Shown here piece by piece: positions 30,851 to 39,179 of a stretch of 64,000 nt of DNA. The DNA comes from UBA1366 sp047602575 (GTDB taxonomy: Bacteria; Bacillota; Clostridia; Oscillospirales; Ruminococcaceae). The notes beneath the pieces were generated by a model. That model saw nothing but the letters and a program-made list of their open reading frames with translations. It was not told the origin of the DNA and did not search any database. A program made the translations under genes and the position numbers. Location of the stretch: contig JASGGY010000005.1 in the NCBI GenBank assembly GCA_047602575.1, positions 138,720 through 202,719 on the forward strand. The letters run 5' to 3'. Position 1 is the stretch's first letter. The number at the start of each line of letters is the position of its first letter.

Positions 30851-33352
30851 CTAGAGCTTTTTAATGCCCTGTGCAAGCATTGTTACCGCGAACCACACGC
30901 AGGTGTAGCACAGCACAACCGAGGAGGAAAGCTGGTCGAACGTGCCGAGAATGGTCATGATCAGCGCAATCAGAACGCCGAGAATCGACGCGGACATCTG
31001 CAAAATCACGCCCATGAGCGCTAAGAACTGGATTTTTTTCACGCCCGTCAGCAGCATCGCCAGCGCCGGGAAATGCCCCGCGCACATCATGGATGCCTGC
31101 GTACGCGGTACATAAGAGGTTTCGCGCTCGTAATCCTTGTGGAAGCTGAACGGGAGCAGCTTGACCGAGTCCATTGACACGTCAAACAGCTGGGTGAGGA
31201 AGTTGAGCGAAATAAAGCCGTCCACTGCCCGCACAACCACCAGCATATCTTCGTCGTCAAGTTCTTGCAGCCATGTTTTCACTGGCGCGCAGGCAAGCAC
31301 GCGGACGACGAACAGCGCAGAAACCACGCCCGACACGGAGAGGTAAAGCACGATGTTGCCCTTGCCGTATTCCTTTTCCTTTGCCGCGGAGGGAATGCCC
31401 TCGATGGAGTGGTTGAGCATATGCTCGCGCGTTCCGAACAGTACACGCTTGTTTTCAATCCAGCCTGACAAGCCCAGACCGTCTTCGTAGATATAGCTTT
31501 CCACCGGATAGAGCATTTCTGTTTTGCCGCGCAGAATCTTAAAGAACGTGTTTTTCAAAATGCTGCCCGCCTGGCAGGCAAGGCTTGCGGCGAGGAGAAT
31601 GCTTTCCTCAATTGCCGTTGTGGAAAGCGCTTTGAGGTTGACAAGCTCGACCGTTCCGTTCGGGAAAAGCTGATTGGCATCCACCAGAACGGCATTTGCA
31701 TCCGCGTGGGCTTCCACCGAGGAATAGCCCAGAATGACCGCGGAGGACTGGAGGTATTTCTTCGACGCTTTGGCAAGGGGAATGTTCACAATCAGCATCA
31801 GCGCAAGCGATGAGCCGATCGTCACCGTTCCGGCAAACGCCGTGAGCATCGCATAAACTTTTTCAAACGAGCCGGAGGTGTCTTTGTTGAAAATCAGTGA
31901 CAACAGAGCCACCACAATGCCGGCAAGCCCCAGCAGCGGGGCGAATTTCCGGCTGTATTCGTCGGCGATGTCCGGCGAGTAGGAGTTGGTCAGAAAGCCG
32001 TCGGTAAATTCGGTCTTGCGGACGGTTTCGAGCTGGGGGAAGGTGTCCTTGCCACCCTTGGTGAACTTTACCGCTGTGTCCTCGTCGGAAATCGTCACCA
32101 CCGCGTGCTTGTCAAAATTGCCGGAAACATAGGTGAAATTGCGCTCGGTACGGTTGACGATCATCAGCTTGCCCAGCGTGTTGAACAACAGCCCTAAGAT
32201 CGCGACGCTGACATAAATATGGTAATGGTCCTGCTGGATGACTTCCGCTTTAAACAGTCCCACGATGCCCGTTAGGACGGTCGCGAGAATGCCCAGCGAC
32301 GCGGCGCTGTCACAGTCCGCCCGCATCCGGAAGATGCGTTTGATGCCGTTTAAAATCACGGTGTAGCTGACAAATGCGCTGACAATGCCGAGGATTGTGC
32401 AGGCGAATAGAAAGCCCTCGGAACTGATGGTGCGGTCGAGCGCACGGATCACCGGAAGCCCGAAGTCCGTCGCCAGAGCCAGATACACGCTGAACACCGA
32501 TGTGAACACCAGCACGGTCAGCCGGATAAGCAGGTTGCTCTTAAGTTCGGCGATGTCCTCCGCCACGCGGGGGGCTTGCTCAAAGTCGGTGAATTCCTCC
32601 ACGGAAAGCACCTCGTTGGCTTTCGCCGGTTGTTCCGGCTCATCCTCGTAGGTGTCGGTTTCGAGAATAAAGCTGCTGACTTTTTTCTGACGTGCCTCGT
32701 TGAGCGAGCGCTCGTCGGCAGCGGGCGGCGCGGGGGGTGAATTTTTGCGGCTTGGCGCTATGGCATCCATCTGCGCGGTTTTCGGCAGGATTTTACCGGA
32801 AAGCCCCAGATCGATGTCTTTGACCTGCGGGCGGCTGACCGGCGTCACCGGCTCGTCCTGCGGCTCACTGCCGCCGCGTTCGCGCTTGATGCGCTTGATG
32901 CTGTCTAAAATCGCCGTGTTTCCACTGGTGCGGCGACGTTTTTTTTCGGGGGAACTGCGCTCGAGCACGATGGTCGGCTCGGGCGCGGACGCTTGCGCGG
33001 CGGGCGGTTGCGGACGGTCCGTTTTTTCGCCGCGGGAGGCGCTCATGCCCGTGAAAACGGTGCGGGGCGCGTCTTGTTCAGCCGGCTGTACGAACTCGAA
33101 TGCGGCTGGCTTGCGTACCGGTTCGGGTGCAGGCTTGACCGGTGCGGGCTCGTGTGCGGCGGGCTTGAGCGGTGCCGGCTCGAACGCCTGCGTCCGCACG
33201 GCAGGTGCAGCTGCGGGTTTCTGCGGGCTTTGCGACGAGTCGTCAAGGATTTCCTCGACGCTCAGATCGCGGAAGCGGCCGGTACTCGCCTTCTTGCTGG
33301 AATATTCCTCCAGAATGTCGTCGATCGAAAACTTGTCCGCCAACTTTTTCAC
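30851..33352 (-). CDS. P-type-ATPase-like membrane pseudoenzyme
   Basis: An 833-aa protein. Residues 1-270 are a disordered, Ala/Pro-rich cytoplasmic region. About eight transmembrane helices follow. From the sixth helix onward the order matches heavy-metal (P1B-type) ATPases. Helix SLALMLIVNIPLAKA stands where CPCALGLATP is expected. VLVDANQLFPNGTVEL stands at the DKTGTLT site, keeping the aspartate (Asp558) but losing KTGT. GLGLSGWIENKRVLFGT matches the nucleotide-domain GxGVxGxVdGxxVxVG strand. No TGES or GDGxND motif is seen. It should therefore not pump ions, and may be a sensor or scaffold. It lies 27 bp downstream of rlmB and ends at a bidirectional terminator. Confidence 0.7.
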   Translation of the reverse strand: MKKLADKFSIDDILEEYSSKKASTGRFRDLSVEEILDDSSQSPQKPAAAPAVRTQAFEPAPLKPAAHEPAPVKPAPEPVRKPAAFEFVQPAEQDAPRTVFTGMSASRGEKTDRPQPPAAQASAPEPTIVLERSSPEKKRRRTSGNTAILDSIKRIKRERGGSEPQDEPVTPVSRPQVKDIDLGLSGKILPKTAQMDAIAPSRKNSPPAPPAADERSLNEARQKKVSSFILETDTYEDEPEQPAKANEVLSVEEFTDFEQAPRVAEDIAELKSNLLIRLTVLVFTSVFSVYLALATDFGLPVIRALDRTISSEGFLFACTILGIVSAFVSYTVILNGIKRIFRMRADCDSAASLGILATVLTGIVGLFKAEVIQQDHYHIYVSVAILGLLFNTLGKLMIVNRTERNFTYVSGNFDKHAVVTISDEDTAVKFTKGGKDTFPQLETVRKTEFTDGFLTNSYSPDIADEYSRKFAPLLGLAGIVVALLSLIFNKDTSGSFEKVYAMLTAFAGTVTIGSSLALMLIVNIPLAKASKKYLQSSAVILGYSSVEAHADANAVLVDANQLFPNGTVELVNLKALSTTAIEESILLAASLACQAGSILKNTFFKILRGKTEMLYPVESYIYEDGLGLSGWIENKRVLFGTREHMLNHSIEGIPSAAKEKEYGKGNIVLYLSVSGVVSALFVVRVLACAPVKTWLQELDDEDMLVVVRAVDGFISLNFLTQLFDVSMDSVKLLPFSFHKDYERETSYVPRTQASMMCAGHFPALAMLLTGVKKIQFLALMGVILQMSASILGVLIALIMTILGTFDQLSSSVVLCYTCVWFAVTMLAQGIKKL

Positions 33353-33379
33353 TCCTCCGTATGGGTTATCTTTGCGGAA

Positions 33380-34270
33380 TTACCGTTGTTTTGCTTTGTT
33401 GGTTCGCTGCCTGAGCGCTTCATACAGGAAAATTCCCGCCGCGACGGAAGCGTTGAGCGATGTGATTTTGCCTTGCATGGGCAAACGCAGCAGGAAGTCG
33501 CATTTCTCGCGTACCAGCCGCCCCATGCCGAAGCCCTCCGAGCCGATGACAAACGCCGCAGCGCCGGTTAGATCGGTTTCGGTGTAATCCGTGCCTGCCG
33601 CGTCCGTACCATAAATCCACACGCCGTTTTTCTTAAGCAGATCAAGCACCGCGGGGATGTTCGCCACCCGCGCCACCGGTAACCAGCTCGCCGCACCCGC
33701 AGAGGTTTTATAAACAGTGCTGTTCAAAGACGCGCTGCGCCGCTTCGGGATGATCACGCCGTGCGCGCCGCAGCCCTCCGCCGTCCGGATGACCGCGCCC
33801 AGATTGTGCGGGTCGGAAATCTCATCACAGATCACAATAAACGGATCTTCGTCCTTCTGCGCCGCGATCGCTAAGATGTCCTCGACCGTCACATAAGCCG
33901 CGCAAGCCGCGATTGCCACTACGCCCTGGTGCGATGCGCCGCCGCAAAGCTCGGATAGCTTTCTGTCCTGCGCGTCCTTGACCACGACGCCGCGTTCCTT
34001 TGCCATGCTGATGATCAGCCCGACCGAGCCGGTGGCTTCGGGGTTAACAAAGAGCGTGTCAATGGGGCGCGCGGATTTCAGCGCTTCGATGACGGGGTTG
34101 CGTCCGGCAATGATGCCGCTGTCGTCCTGTTCGTCGTCCTCTAAAACCGGTGTTTGCGCGGGGCGGGGAGAGCTGTCTGCGCGTGCGGGGCGATGCGTTT
34201 TTCCGCTGAAATCGCGGCGGTTGTTATTCATCATAGTATCTATCAGCCTATCAACTTTCTGTAATTGCAT
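33380..34270 (-). CDS. rlmB: 23S rRNA (guanosine-2'-O-)-methyltransferase RlmB / TrmH family
   Basis: A 296-aa SpoU-family RNA ribose methyltransferase. After a variable charged N-terminus (to about 50) come the substrate-binding domain (IIAGRNPVIEALKSARPIDT) and the SPOUT knot. The knot has ICDEISDPHNLGAVIRTAEG, VIIPKRRSASL, AFVIGSEGFGMGRLV and LPMQGKITSLNASVAAGIFLY. It methylates a guanosine of 23S rRNA. A start at the ATG pair 34234/34231 is possible and would remove 12 residues; neither start has a good Shine-Dalgarno. The P-type-ATPase-like gene follows it in the same unit. Confidence 0.9.
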   Translation of the reverse strand: MQLQKVDRLIDTMMNNNRRDFSGKTHRPARADSSPRPAQTPVLEDDEQDDSGIIAGRNPVIEALKSARPIDTLFVNPEATGSVGLIISMAKERGVVVKDAQDRKLSELCGGASHQGVVAIAACAAYVTVEDILAIAAQKDEDPFIVICDEISDPHNLGAVIRTAEGCGAHGVIIPKRRSASLNSTVYKTSAGAASWLPVARVANIPAVLDLLKKNGVWIYGTDAAGTDYTETDLTGAAAFVIGSEGFGMGRLVREKCDFLLRLPMQGKITSLNASVAAGIFLYEALRQRTNKAKQR

Positions 34271-34317
34271 ATAAATAATGCCAAAATACGAACGGAATCA
34301 CTCAATATTCATGTATC

Positions 34318-34346
34318 ATTATAACATAAAAATCTTCAAAAGGCAA
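34318..34346 (-). promoter_or_regulatory. Promoter of rlmB, overlapping the upstream terminator
   Basis: Minus-strand TTGCCT (34341-34346) and TATAAT (34318-34323) have a 17-bp spacer. The -35 box sits in the loop of the terminator hairpin at 34328-34366. Confidence 0.7.
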
Positions 34347-34366
34347 ATGCTTTTGAAGATTTTTTT
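34328..34366. terminator. Bidirectional terminator after the 88-aa membrane protein gene
   Basis: AAATCTTCAAAAG and CTTTTGAAGATTT flank GCAAATG. T-runs occur on both strands. Confidence 0.85.
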
Positions 34367-34398
34367 GCTATTTTGTCGCAAGGTAAAATTTTCCGCCG

Positions 34399-34665
34399 TT
34401 ACAGCAGAATCGTACACAGGATGATTCCCGTCAAAAGCCCTGCGCACAGCACCGCGCAGACCGTCAGTGCGCCGGAAAAACCGCCGCAGCGTTTTTTCAG
34501 CGCTTTTTTTGAGAGATAATCCGCGCAGTATTCCGTGACCTCGCCCGACATCAAGGGGATGGTGCTCTTGTCCACATCATCTTTGAGAAAGAGCATAATT
34601 TTTTCAAACTGCTCACTTTTCGGACACTTGATCTCAATGATTTGTTTATTTATGCCTTTCAACAT
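34399..34665 (-). CDS. Small C-terminally anchored membrane protein, unknown
   Basis: An 88-aa protein: a soluble N-terminal part (1-55, with IIEIKCPKSEQFEKIMLFLKD), a basic stretch KKALKKR, and one C-terminal transmembrane helix (GALTVCAVLCAGLLTGIILC). A strong GGAGG precedes ATG and a terminator follows, so it is a real monocistronic gene. I do not recognise the family. It has the topology of a tail-anchored regulator. Its upstream region is unusually long and full of TGTTGAAAA-type repeats. Confidence 0.65.
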   Translation of the reverse strand: MLKGINKQIIEIKCPKSEQFEKIMLFLKDDVDKSTIPLMSGEVTEYCADYLSKKALKKRCGGFSGALTVCAVLCAGLLTGIILCTILL

Positions 34666-34739
34666 GGTTTCCTGCCCTCCGGAAGCGATGATTTCAAATT
34701 ACTTCCATATTATTGTCCGAATCCACAATTCTATTCAGC

Positions 34740-34874
34740 TTTTCAACAGCGTATGTTGAAAACTTCCGTAAAATCGGGGCGGGCGCATTTTTAAGTGTTG
34801 AAAATCCTGTTGAAATCGTTGAAAACTCCTGCATTTTCCGGCATCCGCGGGATTTGTTGAAACATTGTGAACAA
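34740..34874. promoter_or_regulatory. Cluster of TGTTGAAAA-type 9-mers upstream of the 88-aa gene
   Basis: TTTTCAACA (34740-34748) is inverted against TGTTGAAAA (34754-34762). Further direct copies lie at 34796-34804, 34808-34816 (TGTTGAAAT), 34817-34825 (CGTTGAAAA) and 34855-34863 (TGTTGAAAC), with TGTGAACAA at 34866-34874. This fills part of a 498-bp gene-free gap (34666-35163). The rest is AT-rich and, on its right side, contains dispersed element copy C. The array suggests binding sites for a regulator. Confidence 0.5.
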
Positions 34875-35066
34875 GCTTCGATAAAGTTATTTAAGTAGAA
34901 TCACATCGAAAAAATGTTAGAATCGCCACAAATATATTTATATTTCGTGAACAAACCCTATTTCGGAAATCAAACCGGAAATACGCAGATAATTCAACAA
35001 AAAAGCGCACCTTGTGCAGCGCAATAAGTAAATCACAAAGTAGGAATTCACCACGAAATCGGTTGA

Positions 35067-35160
35067 CTTAACAAATGTGCAATCCCAAAAACAAAGGGTT
35101 TCCAAAGGGGGCATGCCCCCTTTGGTAGGAGGTGTCGGAGGGCAACGCCCTCTGACAAAA
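35067..35160. repeat. Dispersed palindromic element, copy C (inverted)
   Basis: Contains a 24-bp perfect palindrome (35102-35125, arms CCAAAGGGGGCA) joined to AAAACAAAGGGTTT, the complement of the core in copy A. GAGGGCAACGCCCTCTGAC follows, matching the flank of copy A. It lies downstream of ung. Confidence 0.75.
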
Positions 35161-35163
35161 GTG

Positions 35164-35832
35164 TCAATCCGGCAGTCGCCAGTCCACGGCGCTGATGTTG
35201 TTTTGTGTCAGGAATGCGTTTGTGCGCGAAAAGGGGCGCGAGCCGAAAAAGCCGTTGAATGCCGACAGCGGGCTGGGGTGGGCGGACTCGATGATCAGGT
35301 GTGCGGGGTTGGTGAGCAGCGGACGCTTTACGCGTGCGTTTGCCCCCCAGAGCAGGAACACCATCGGCTGCGGGCGCGCGTTGAGGGCACTGATTACCGC
35401 ATCGGTGAAAAGCTCCCAGCCCTTGCCCTTGTGGCTGTTGGGCGAGCCCTCCCGCACGGTAAGCACCGTGTTGAGCAGGAGTACGCCGCTTTGCGCCCAA
35501 GCCGTCAGCTCGCCGTGCGCCGGCGCGGAGATGCCCACATCCGCATGCAGCTCCTTGAAGATATTCTTCAGCGACGGGGGAGGGATTGCGCCGCGCCGCA
35601 CGGAGAAGCACAAGCCGTGCGCCTGCCCGGCACCGTGATACGGATCCTGCCCGAGGATCACGGCTTTTACCCCCGCGTACGGCGTGGTACGCAGGGCGTT
35701 GAAAATATCATACATATCCGGATAAATCCGGCGGGTGCGGTATTCCTCCTTGAGAAATTCCCGCAGAGCGAGATAGTACGGCTTGCGGAACTCGCCGCCG
35801 ATAATCTCGTCCCAGTCGTTGCCGAGCTTCAC
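35164..35832 (-). CDS. ung: Uracil-DNA glycosylase, family 1
   Basis: A 222-aa enzyme that excises uracil from DNA. It shows the water-activating loop GQDPYHGAGQAHGLCFSV (Asp63), the GVLLLNTVLTVREGSPNSH segment and the DNA-intercalation loop HPSPLSA (His185). All catalytic residues are present and the length is normal. The start is GTG, 2 bp after the stop of a 36-aa membrane peptide gene, and no strong Shine-Dalgarno is seen. Translation is therefore probably coupled to that small gene and pflA upstream. Confidence 0.95.
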   Translation of the reverse strand: MKLGNDWDEIIGGEFRKPYYLALREFLKEEYRTRRIYPDMYDIFNALRTTPYAGVKAVILGQDPYHGAGQAHGLCFSVRRGAIPPPSLKNIFKELHADVGISAPAHGELTAWAQSGVLLLNTVLTVREGSPNSHKGKGWELFTDAVISALNARPQPMVFLLWGANARVKRPLLTNPAHLIIESAHPSPLSAFNGFFGSRPFSRTNAFLTQNNISAVDWRLPD

Positions 35833-35834
35833 CG

Positions 35835-35945
35835 TTACGTGCCGCTGAGCGCCGTGTAGCCCGCGCCGACAATCAGCCCCAGCAGCATAACGGCGACAAT
35901 TGCCAGGATGATAATCCGCGTAATAAGCGGTTTTTTCTGATTCAT
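35835..35945 (-). CDS. 36-aa single-pass membrane peptide
   Basis: A short ORF, MNQKKPLITRIIILAIVAVM and on to GYTALSGT, with one transmembrane helix after a basic N-terminus. GAAAGGTG lies 8 nt before ATG. It is 15 bp after pflA and 2 bp before ung on the same strand, filling the gap exactly, which supports its being real. Function unknown. It resembles the short DUF4044-like membrane peptides found in Firmicutes, but I cannot assign it firmly. Confidence 0.65.
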   Translation of the reverse strand: MNQKKPLITRIIILAIVAVMLLGLIVGAGYTALSGT

Positions 35946-35960
35946 CACAAAAACACCTTT

Positions 35961-36674
35961 CTATTTCCGCAGCGCCGCCAAATAGTCGGTCAGGCGCTCA
36001 ATGGTTTCAAAATCGGTTTCCAGCGTCTGCGCGAGGGGGAAGGGAATTCCCATGCTCTCGTATTTGGGCAGACACATTTTTTTAAACGGAAGCAGCTCGA
36101 TTTTCCGCACGCAGCGGTAATCCTTTGTTAAGTAATGCAGGTCACTGATGTTTTCCATCGTGTCATTGATGCCCAGAATGATAACCTGCCGCACCCAGGT
36201 CGTTTTTTTCTTCGCTTCCAGAACATCGAGAAACTGCTTCACGCTCTCAAGCGAGCAGCCGATGTTTTTGCGGTAAAGCGCGTCGTTGGGCATTTTAATG
36301 TCGAGCAGGAACAGATCCGTCACATCAATCAGCGCTTCGATTTCGGGGGTAAGCATACAGCCGCTGGTGTCAAGGCAGGTGTGAATGCCTGCCTCCTTGC
36401 ACTGCTCAAACAGCTCGCGGACAAACTCCGCCTGCACAAGCGGTTCGCCGCCGGAAACAGTGATGCCGCCGGCGTTGCGGAAATAGGTTTTATAACGGCG
36501 GACTTTCTCGAAAATCTCCTTGCTGTCGGAAACCGTTCCGCCGTTCATATCCCACGAATCGGGGTTGTGGCAGAAGATGCACCTCAGCGGACAGCCCTGT
36601 AAAAACAGCACGAAGCGCAGCCCGGGACCGTCTAACGTGCCGAGTGTCTGAATGGAGTGAATGCGACCGGTCAT
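35961..36674 (-). CDS. pflA: Pyruvate formate-lyase activating enzyme
   Basis: A 237-aa radical-SAM enzyme. The CxxxCxxC cluster motif is CPLRCIFC (Cys28, Cys32, Cys35) within FVLFLQGCPLRCIFCHNPDS. It is followed by GGITVSGGEPLVQ and the family segments HTCLDTSG and LLDIKMPND. It installs the glycyl radical on PflB by reductive cleavage of SAM. It lies 115 bp downstream of pflB, with a terminator between them, so it is expressed by partial read-through or separately. Length is normal. Confidence 0.95.
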   Translation of the reverse strand: MTGRIHSIQTLGTLDGPGLRFVLFLQGCPLRCIFCHNPDSWDMNGGTVSDSKEIFEKVRRYKTYFRNAGGITVSGGEPLVQAEFVRELFEQCKEAGIHTCLDTSGCMLTPEIEALIDVTDLFLLDIKMPNDALYRKNIGCSLESVKQFLDVLEAKKKTTWVRQVIILGINDTMENISDLHYLTKDYRCVRKIELLPFKKMCLPKYESMGIPFPLAQTLETDFETIERLTDYLAALRK

Positions 36675-36746
36675 AGCTTGTCCTGCCGCAAAAATGCGGC
36701 TTCTCCTTCCCTCCGTGTTGTCGCGGTGAAAAAAATGAAAGTCTGC

Positions 36747-36778
36747 AAAAAAAGAACCGGGTGGATGTACCCGGTTCT
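36747..36778 (-). terminator. Terminator between pflB and pflA
   Basis: On the minus strand AGAACCGGGT and ACCCGGTTCT enclose a 6-nt loop and are followed by TTTTTTT. It would limit pflA expression relative to pflB. Confidence 0.85.
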
Positions 36779-36789
36779 ATTATACCACA

Positions 36790-39021
36790 TTAAATCGACT
36801 GATGAAAGGTTCTCATAATAACTTCTTTTTGCTGTTCTTTTGATAGTTTATGAAAATTCACCGCATAACCCGACACGCGGATGGTCAGGTTCGGGAATGC
36901 GTCGGGATTTTCATAAGCTTCCATCAGCTTTTCGCGGTTAAGCACGTTGACATTGATGTGGTGCGCCATTTTCGCGAAATAACCGTCGAGGATATTCGCA
37001 AGATTTGCGATGCGGGTTTCATATTCGCGCCCCAGAGTCTGCGGCGTGACGGAAAAGGTGTTGGAAATACCGTCCGCACAGCATTTGTAGTCCAGCTTTG
37101 CTACGGAGTTGAGCGACGCGAGCGCGCCGTTGGTTTCGCGGTTGTGCATGGGGTTTGCACCGGGGGCGAACGGCTCGCCCTTCTTGCGACCGTCCGGGGT
37201 AGCGCCCGTTTTCTTGCCGTAAACCACGTTCGAGGTGATGGTCAGAACCGAGAGCGTGTGCCGCGCGTTGCGGTAGGTCGGGTTCTCGCGCAGCGATTCA
37301 AACACGTTCTTGAGCATGGTCTGTGCGATTTCGTCCGCGCGGTCGTCGTCGTTGCCGAATTTCGGGAAATCGCCCTCTGTGATAAAATCGACAATATAGC
37401 CGTTCTCGTTGCGGATGGGCTTAACCTGCGCGTATTTGATTGCGCTTAAGCTGTCGGTGATCACGGACAAGCCCGCCACGCCGAACGCCATCAGCCGCTC
37501 GACCTCTGTGTCGTGGAGCGCCATCTGGGTTTTTTCGTAAGCGTATTTATCGTGCATATAATGGATGACGTTCATCGTGTTGACATAGAGCCTGCACAGC
37601 CAGCTGAGGTACGCTGTCAGGCGGCGCTGCACCTTGTCAAAGTCGAGAATTTCATCCGTGCAGGGCGCTGTCTGCGGCCCTAGGTTTTTGCCGGAAACAT
37701 TGTCCCAGCCGCCGTTGAGGGCGAGGAGCAGAAGCTTGGGCAGATTGCACCGCGCGCCGAAAAACTGCATCTGCTTGCCGATTTTCATTGCCGAAACGCA
37801 GCAAGCGATCGCGTAGTCGTCGCCGTAATCCGCGCGCATCAGGTCGTCGTTTTCGTATTGGATCGAGTCGGTGTCCACCGAAACCTTCGCGCAGTAAAGC
37901 TTGAACGCCTCCGGCAGCGCCTGCGCCCAGAGGACGGTGAGGTTCGGCTCGGGTGCGGCGCCCAGATTGTAGAGCGTATGCAGCATCCGGAACGAGGTTT
38001 TTGTGACAAGCGCCTTGCCGTCCGCGGTCATGCCGCCGATGGATTCGGTGATCCACATCGGATCGCCGCCGAACAGCTCGTTGTATTCCGGCGTGCGCAG
38101 ATGCCGCGCCATGCGCAGCTTCAGCACAAAGTCGTCAATCAGCTCCTGCGCCGTTTCCTCGGTCAGAACGCCGGCATCGATGTCGCGCTTGAGGTAAATG
38201 TCAAAGAAATTCGACACGCGCCCCAAGCTCATCGCCGCGCCGTTCTGCTCCTTGTTCGCGGCAAGGTACGCAAAATATGTCCACTGGATTGCTTCCCGCG
38301 CGTCTGCGGCGGGCTTGCCGATGTCAAAGCCGTACATCGCCGCCATTTCCTTGAGCTTTTTCAGGAAGGTAATCTGCTGATAAACCTCCTCGCTTAAGCG
38401 GATGTTGTCCGCGTCCATGATGTTTTCGCCAAGGCGCTGCTTGTCGCGCTTTTTCTGCTCAATCAGGAAATCCACACCGTACAGCGCGGCGCGGCGGTAG
38501 TCGCCGATGATTCTGCCCCGCCCGTAAGCGTCGGGCAAGCCGGTGATGATGCCGGCATGGCGCGCGGCCTTCATCTCGTCGGTATAAACGCGGAACACGC
38601 CGTCGTTGTGCGTGGTGCGGTAGGTAAAGTATTCCTCAATTTTTTCGGAAAGCTGATAGCCGTAGGATTCGCACGCGTCGCGCGCCATGCGGATGCCGCC
38701 GAAGGGATTTACCCCGCGCTTTAACGGCGCGTCGGTCTGGAAGCCCACAATCAGCTCGTTTTCCTTGTCCAGATAGCCGCAGGCGTAGTTGGTCAGCGAC
38801 GAAACCGTGGAGGTGTCGATGTCAAGCACCCCGCCCTTTTCGCGCTCTTTTGCAAAAAGCGCTTCGGCTTTGGCAAGCAGCGCCTTTGTCCGCGCGGTCG
38901 GCGGCGCTAAAAAGTCCTCCGCGCCCTCATAAAGCGTGTAGTTTTTCTGAATAAAATCCGCAACGTCGATGGATGCTTCCCACGCGCCGCCGATGAATCC
39001 TGTCCACTGTTCGTTTCTCAT
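36790..39021 (-). CDS. pflB: Pyruvate formate-lyase (formate C-acetyltransferase)
   Basis: A 743-aa glycyl-radical enzyme that cleaves pyruvate with CoA to acetyl-CoA and formate under anaerobic conditions. The catalytic cysteine pair is in IACCVSAMKIGKQMQFFGAR. The radical glycine is Gly718 in RVSGYAVNFHKL near the C-terminus. The frame is open far upstream, but ATG 39021 is preceded by GGAGGG at 7 nt and gives MRNEQWTGFIGGAW, the normal start. The leader carries a ZTP riboswitch and terminator, so expression is tied to one-carbon/purine status. Formate also feeds 10-formyl-tetrahydrofolate synthesis. Confidence 0.97.
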   Translation of the reverse strand: MRNEQWTGFIGGAWEASIDVADFIQKNYTLYEGAEDFLAPPTARTKALLAKAEALFAKEREKGGVLDIDTSTVSSLTNYACGYLDKENELIVGFQTDAPLKRGVNPFGGIRMARDACESYGYQLSEKIEEYFTYRTTHNDGVFRVYTDEMKAARHAGIITGLPDAYGRGRIIGDYRRAALYGVDFLIEQKKRDKQRLGENIMDADNIRLSEEVYQQITFLKKLKEMAAMYGFDIGKPAADAREAIQWTYFAYLAANKEQNGAAMSLGRVSNFFDIYLKRDIDAGVLTEETAQELIDDFVLKLRMARHLRTPEYNELFGGDPMWITESIGGMTADGKALVTKTSFRMLHTLYNLGAAPEPNLTVLWAQALPEAFKLYCAKVSVDTDSIQYENDDLMRADYGDDYAIACCVSAMKIGKQMQFFGARCNLPKLLLLALNGGWDNVSGKNLGPQTAPCTDEILDFDKVQRRLTAYLSWLCRLYVNTMNVIHYMHDKYAYEKTQMALHDTEVERLMAFGVAGLSVITDSLSAIKYAQVKPIRNENGYIVDFITEGDFPKFGNDDDRADEIAQTMLKNVFESLRENPTYRNARHTLSVLTITSNVVYGKKTGATPDGRKKGEPFAPGANPMHNRETNGALASLNSVAKLDYKCCADGISNTFSVTPQTLGREYETRIANLANILDGYFAKMAHHINVNVLNREKLMEAYENPDAFPNLTIRVSGYAVNFHKLSKEQQKEVIMRTFHQSI

Positions 39022-39056
39022 AAAAAACCCTCCGATCCCGCCGCCTCCGGTGTAAC

Positions 39057-39088
39057 AAAAAAGGGCAGTTCTCAAACAAGAACTGCCC
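39057..39088 (-). terminator. Riboswitch expression-platform terminator in the pflB leader
   Basis: Minus-strand GGGCAGTTCT and AGAACTGCCC flank a 6-nt loop and are followed by TTTTTT, 36 bp before the pflB start codon. The GGGC of the stem is shared with the aptamer's conserved 3' end, the usual ZTP-riboswitch arrangement. Confidence 0.85.
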
Positions 39089-39173
39089 AGACGGTCGGCT
39101 ATTTCCTGCCGCGAAAACGCGTCAGCCGCACGGCACACTGTGTAAACGCACATACCCGTCAGCGCCGTACTGT
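39079..39173 (-). ncRNA. ZTP (pfl-motif) riboswitch aptamer upstream of pflB
   Basis: The predicted transcript starts near 39173. Its leader reads CGCTGACGGGTATGTG, a short stem TGTG/CACA, and then, after a linker, GCCGACCGTCTGGGCA (39084-39099). That last segment is the strongly conserved 3' subdomain of the ZTP riboswitch. ACGG in CTGACGG can pair with CCGT to form the family's pseudoknot. ZTP/ZMP binding would disrupt the overlapping terminator and turn pflB on when 10-formyl-THF runs low. Association with pfl genes gave the motif its original name. Confidence 0.85.
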
Positions 39174-39179
39174 ATTCCC

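Noticed and set aside
34740..34874. Possible replication origin with DnaA-box-like TGTGAACAA
   Set aside because: Only weak matches to TTATCCACA, no dnaA, dnaN or AT-rich unwinding array nearby; the repeats fit TGTTGAAAA better.
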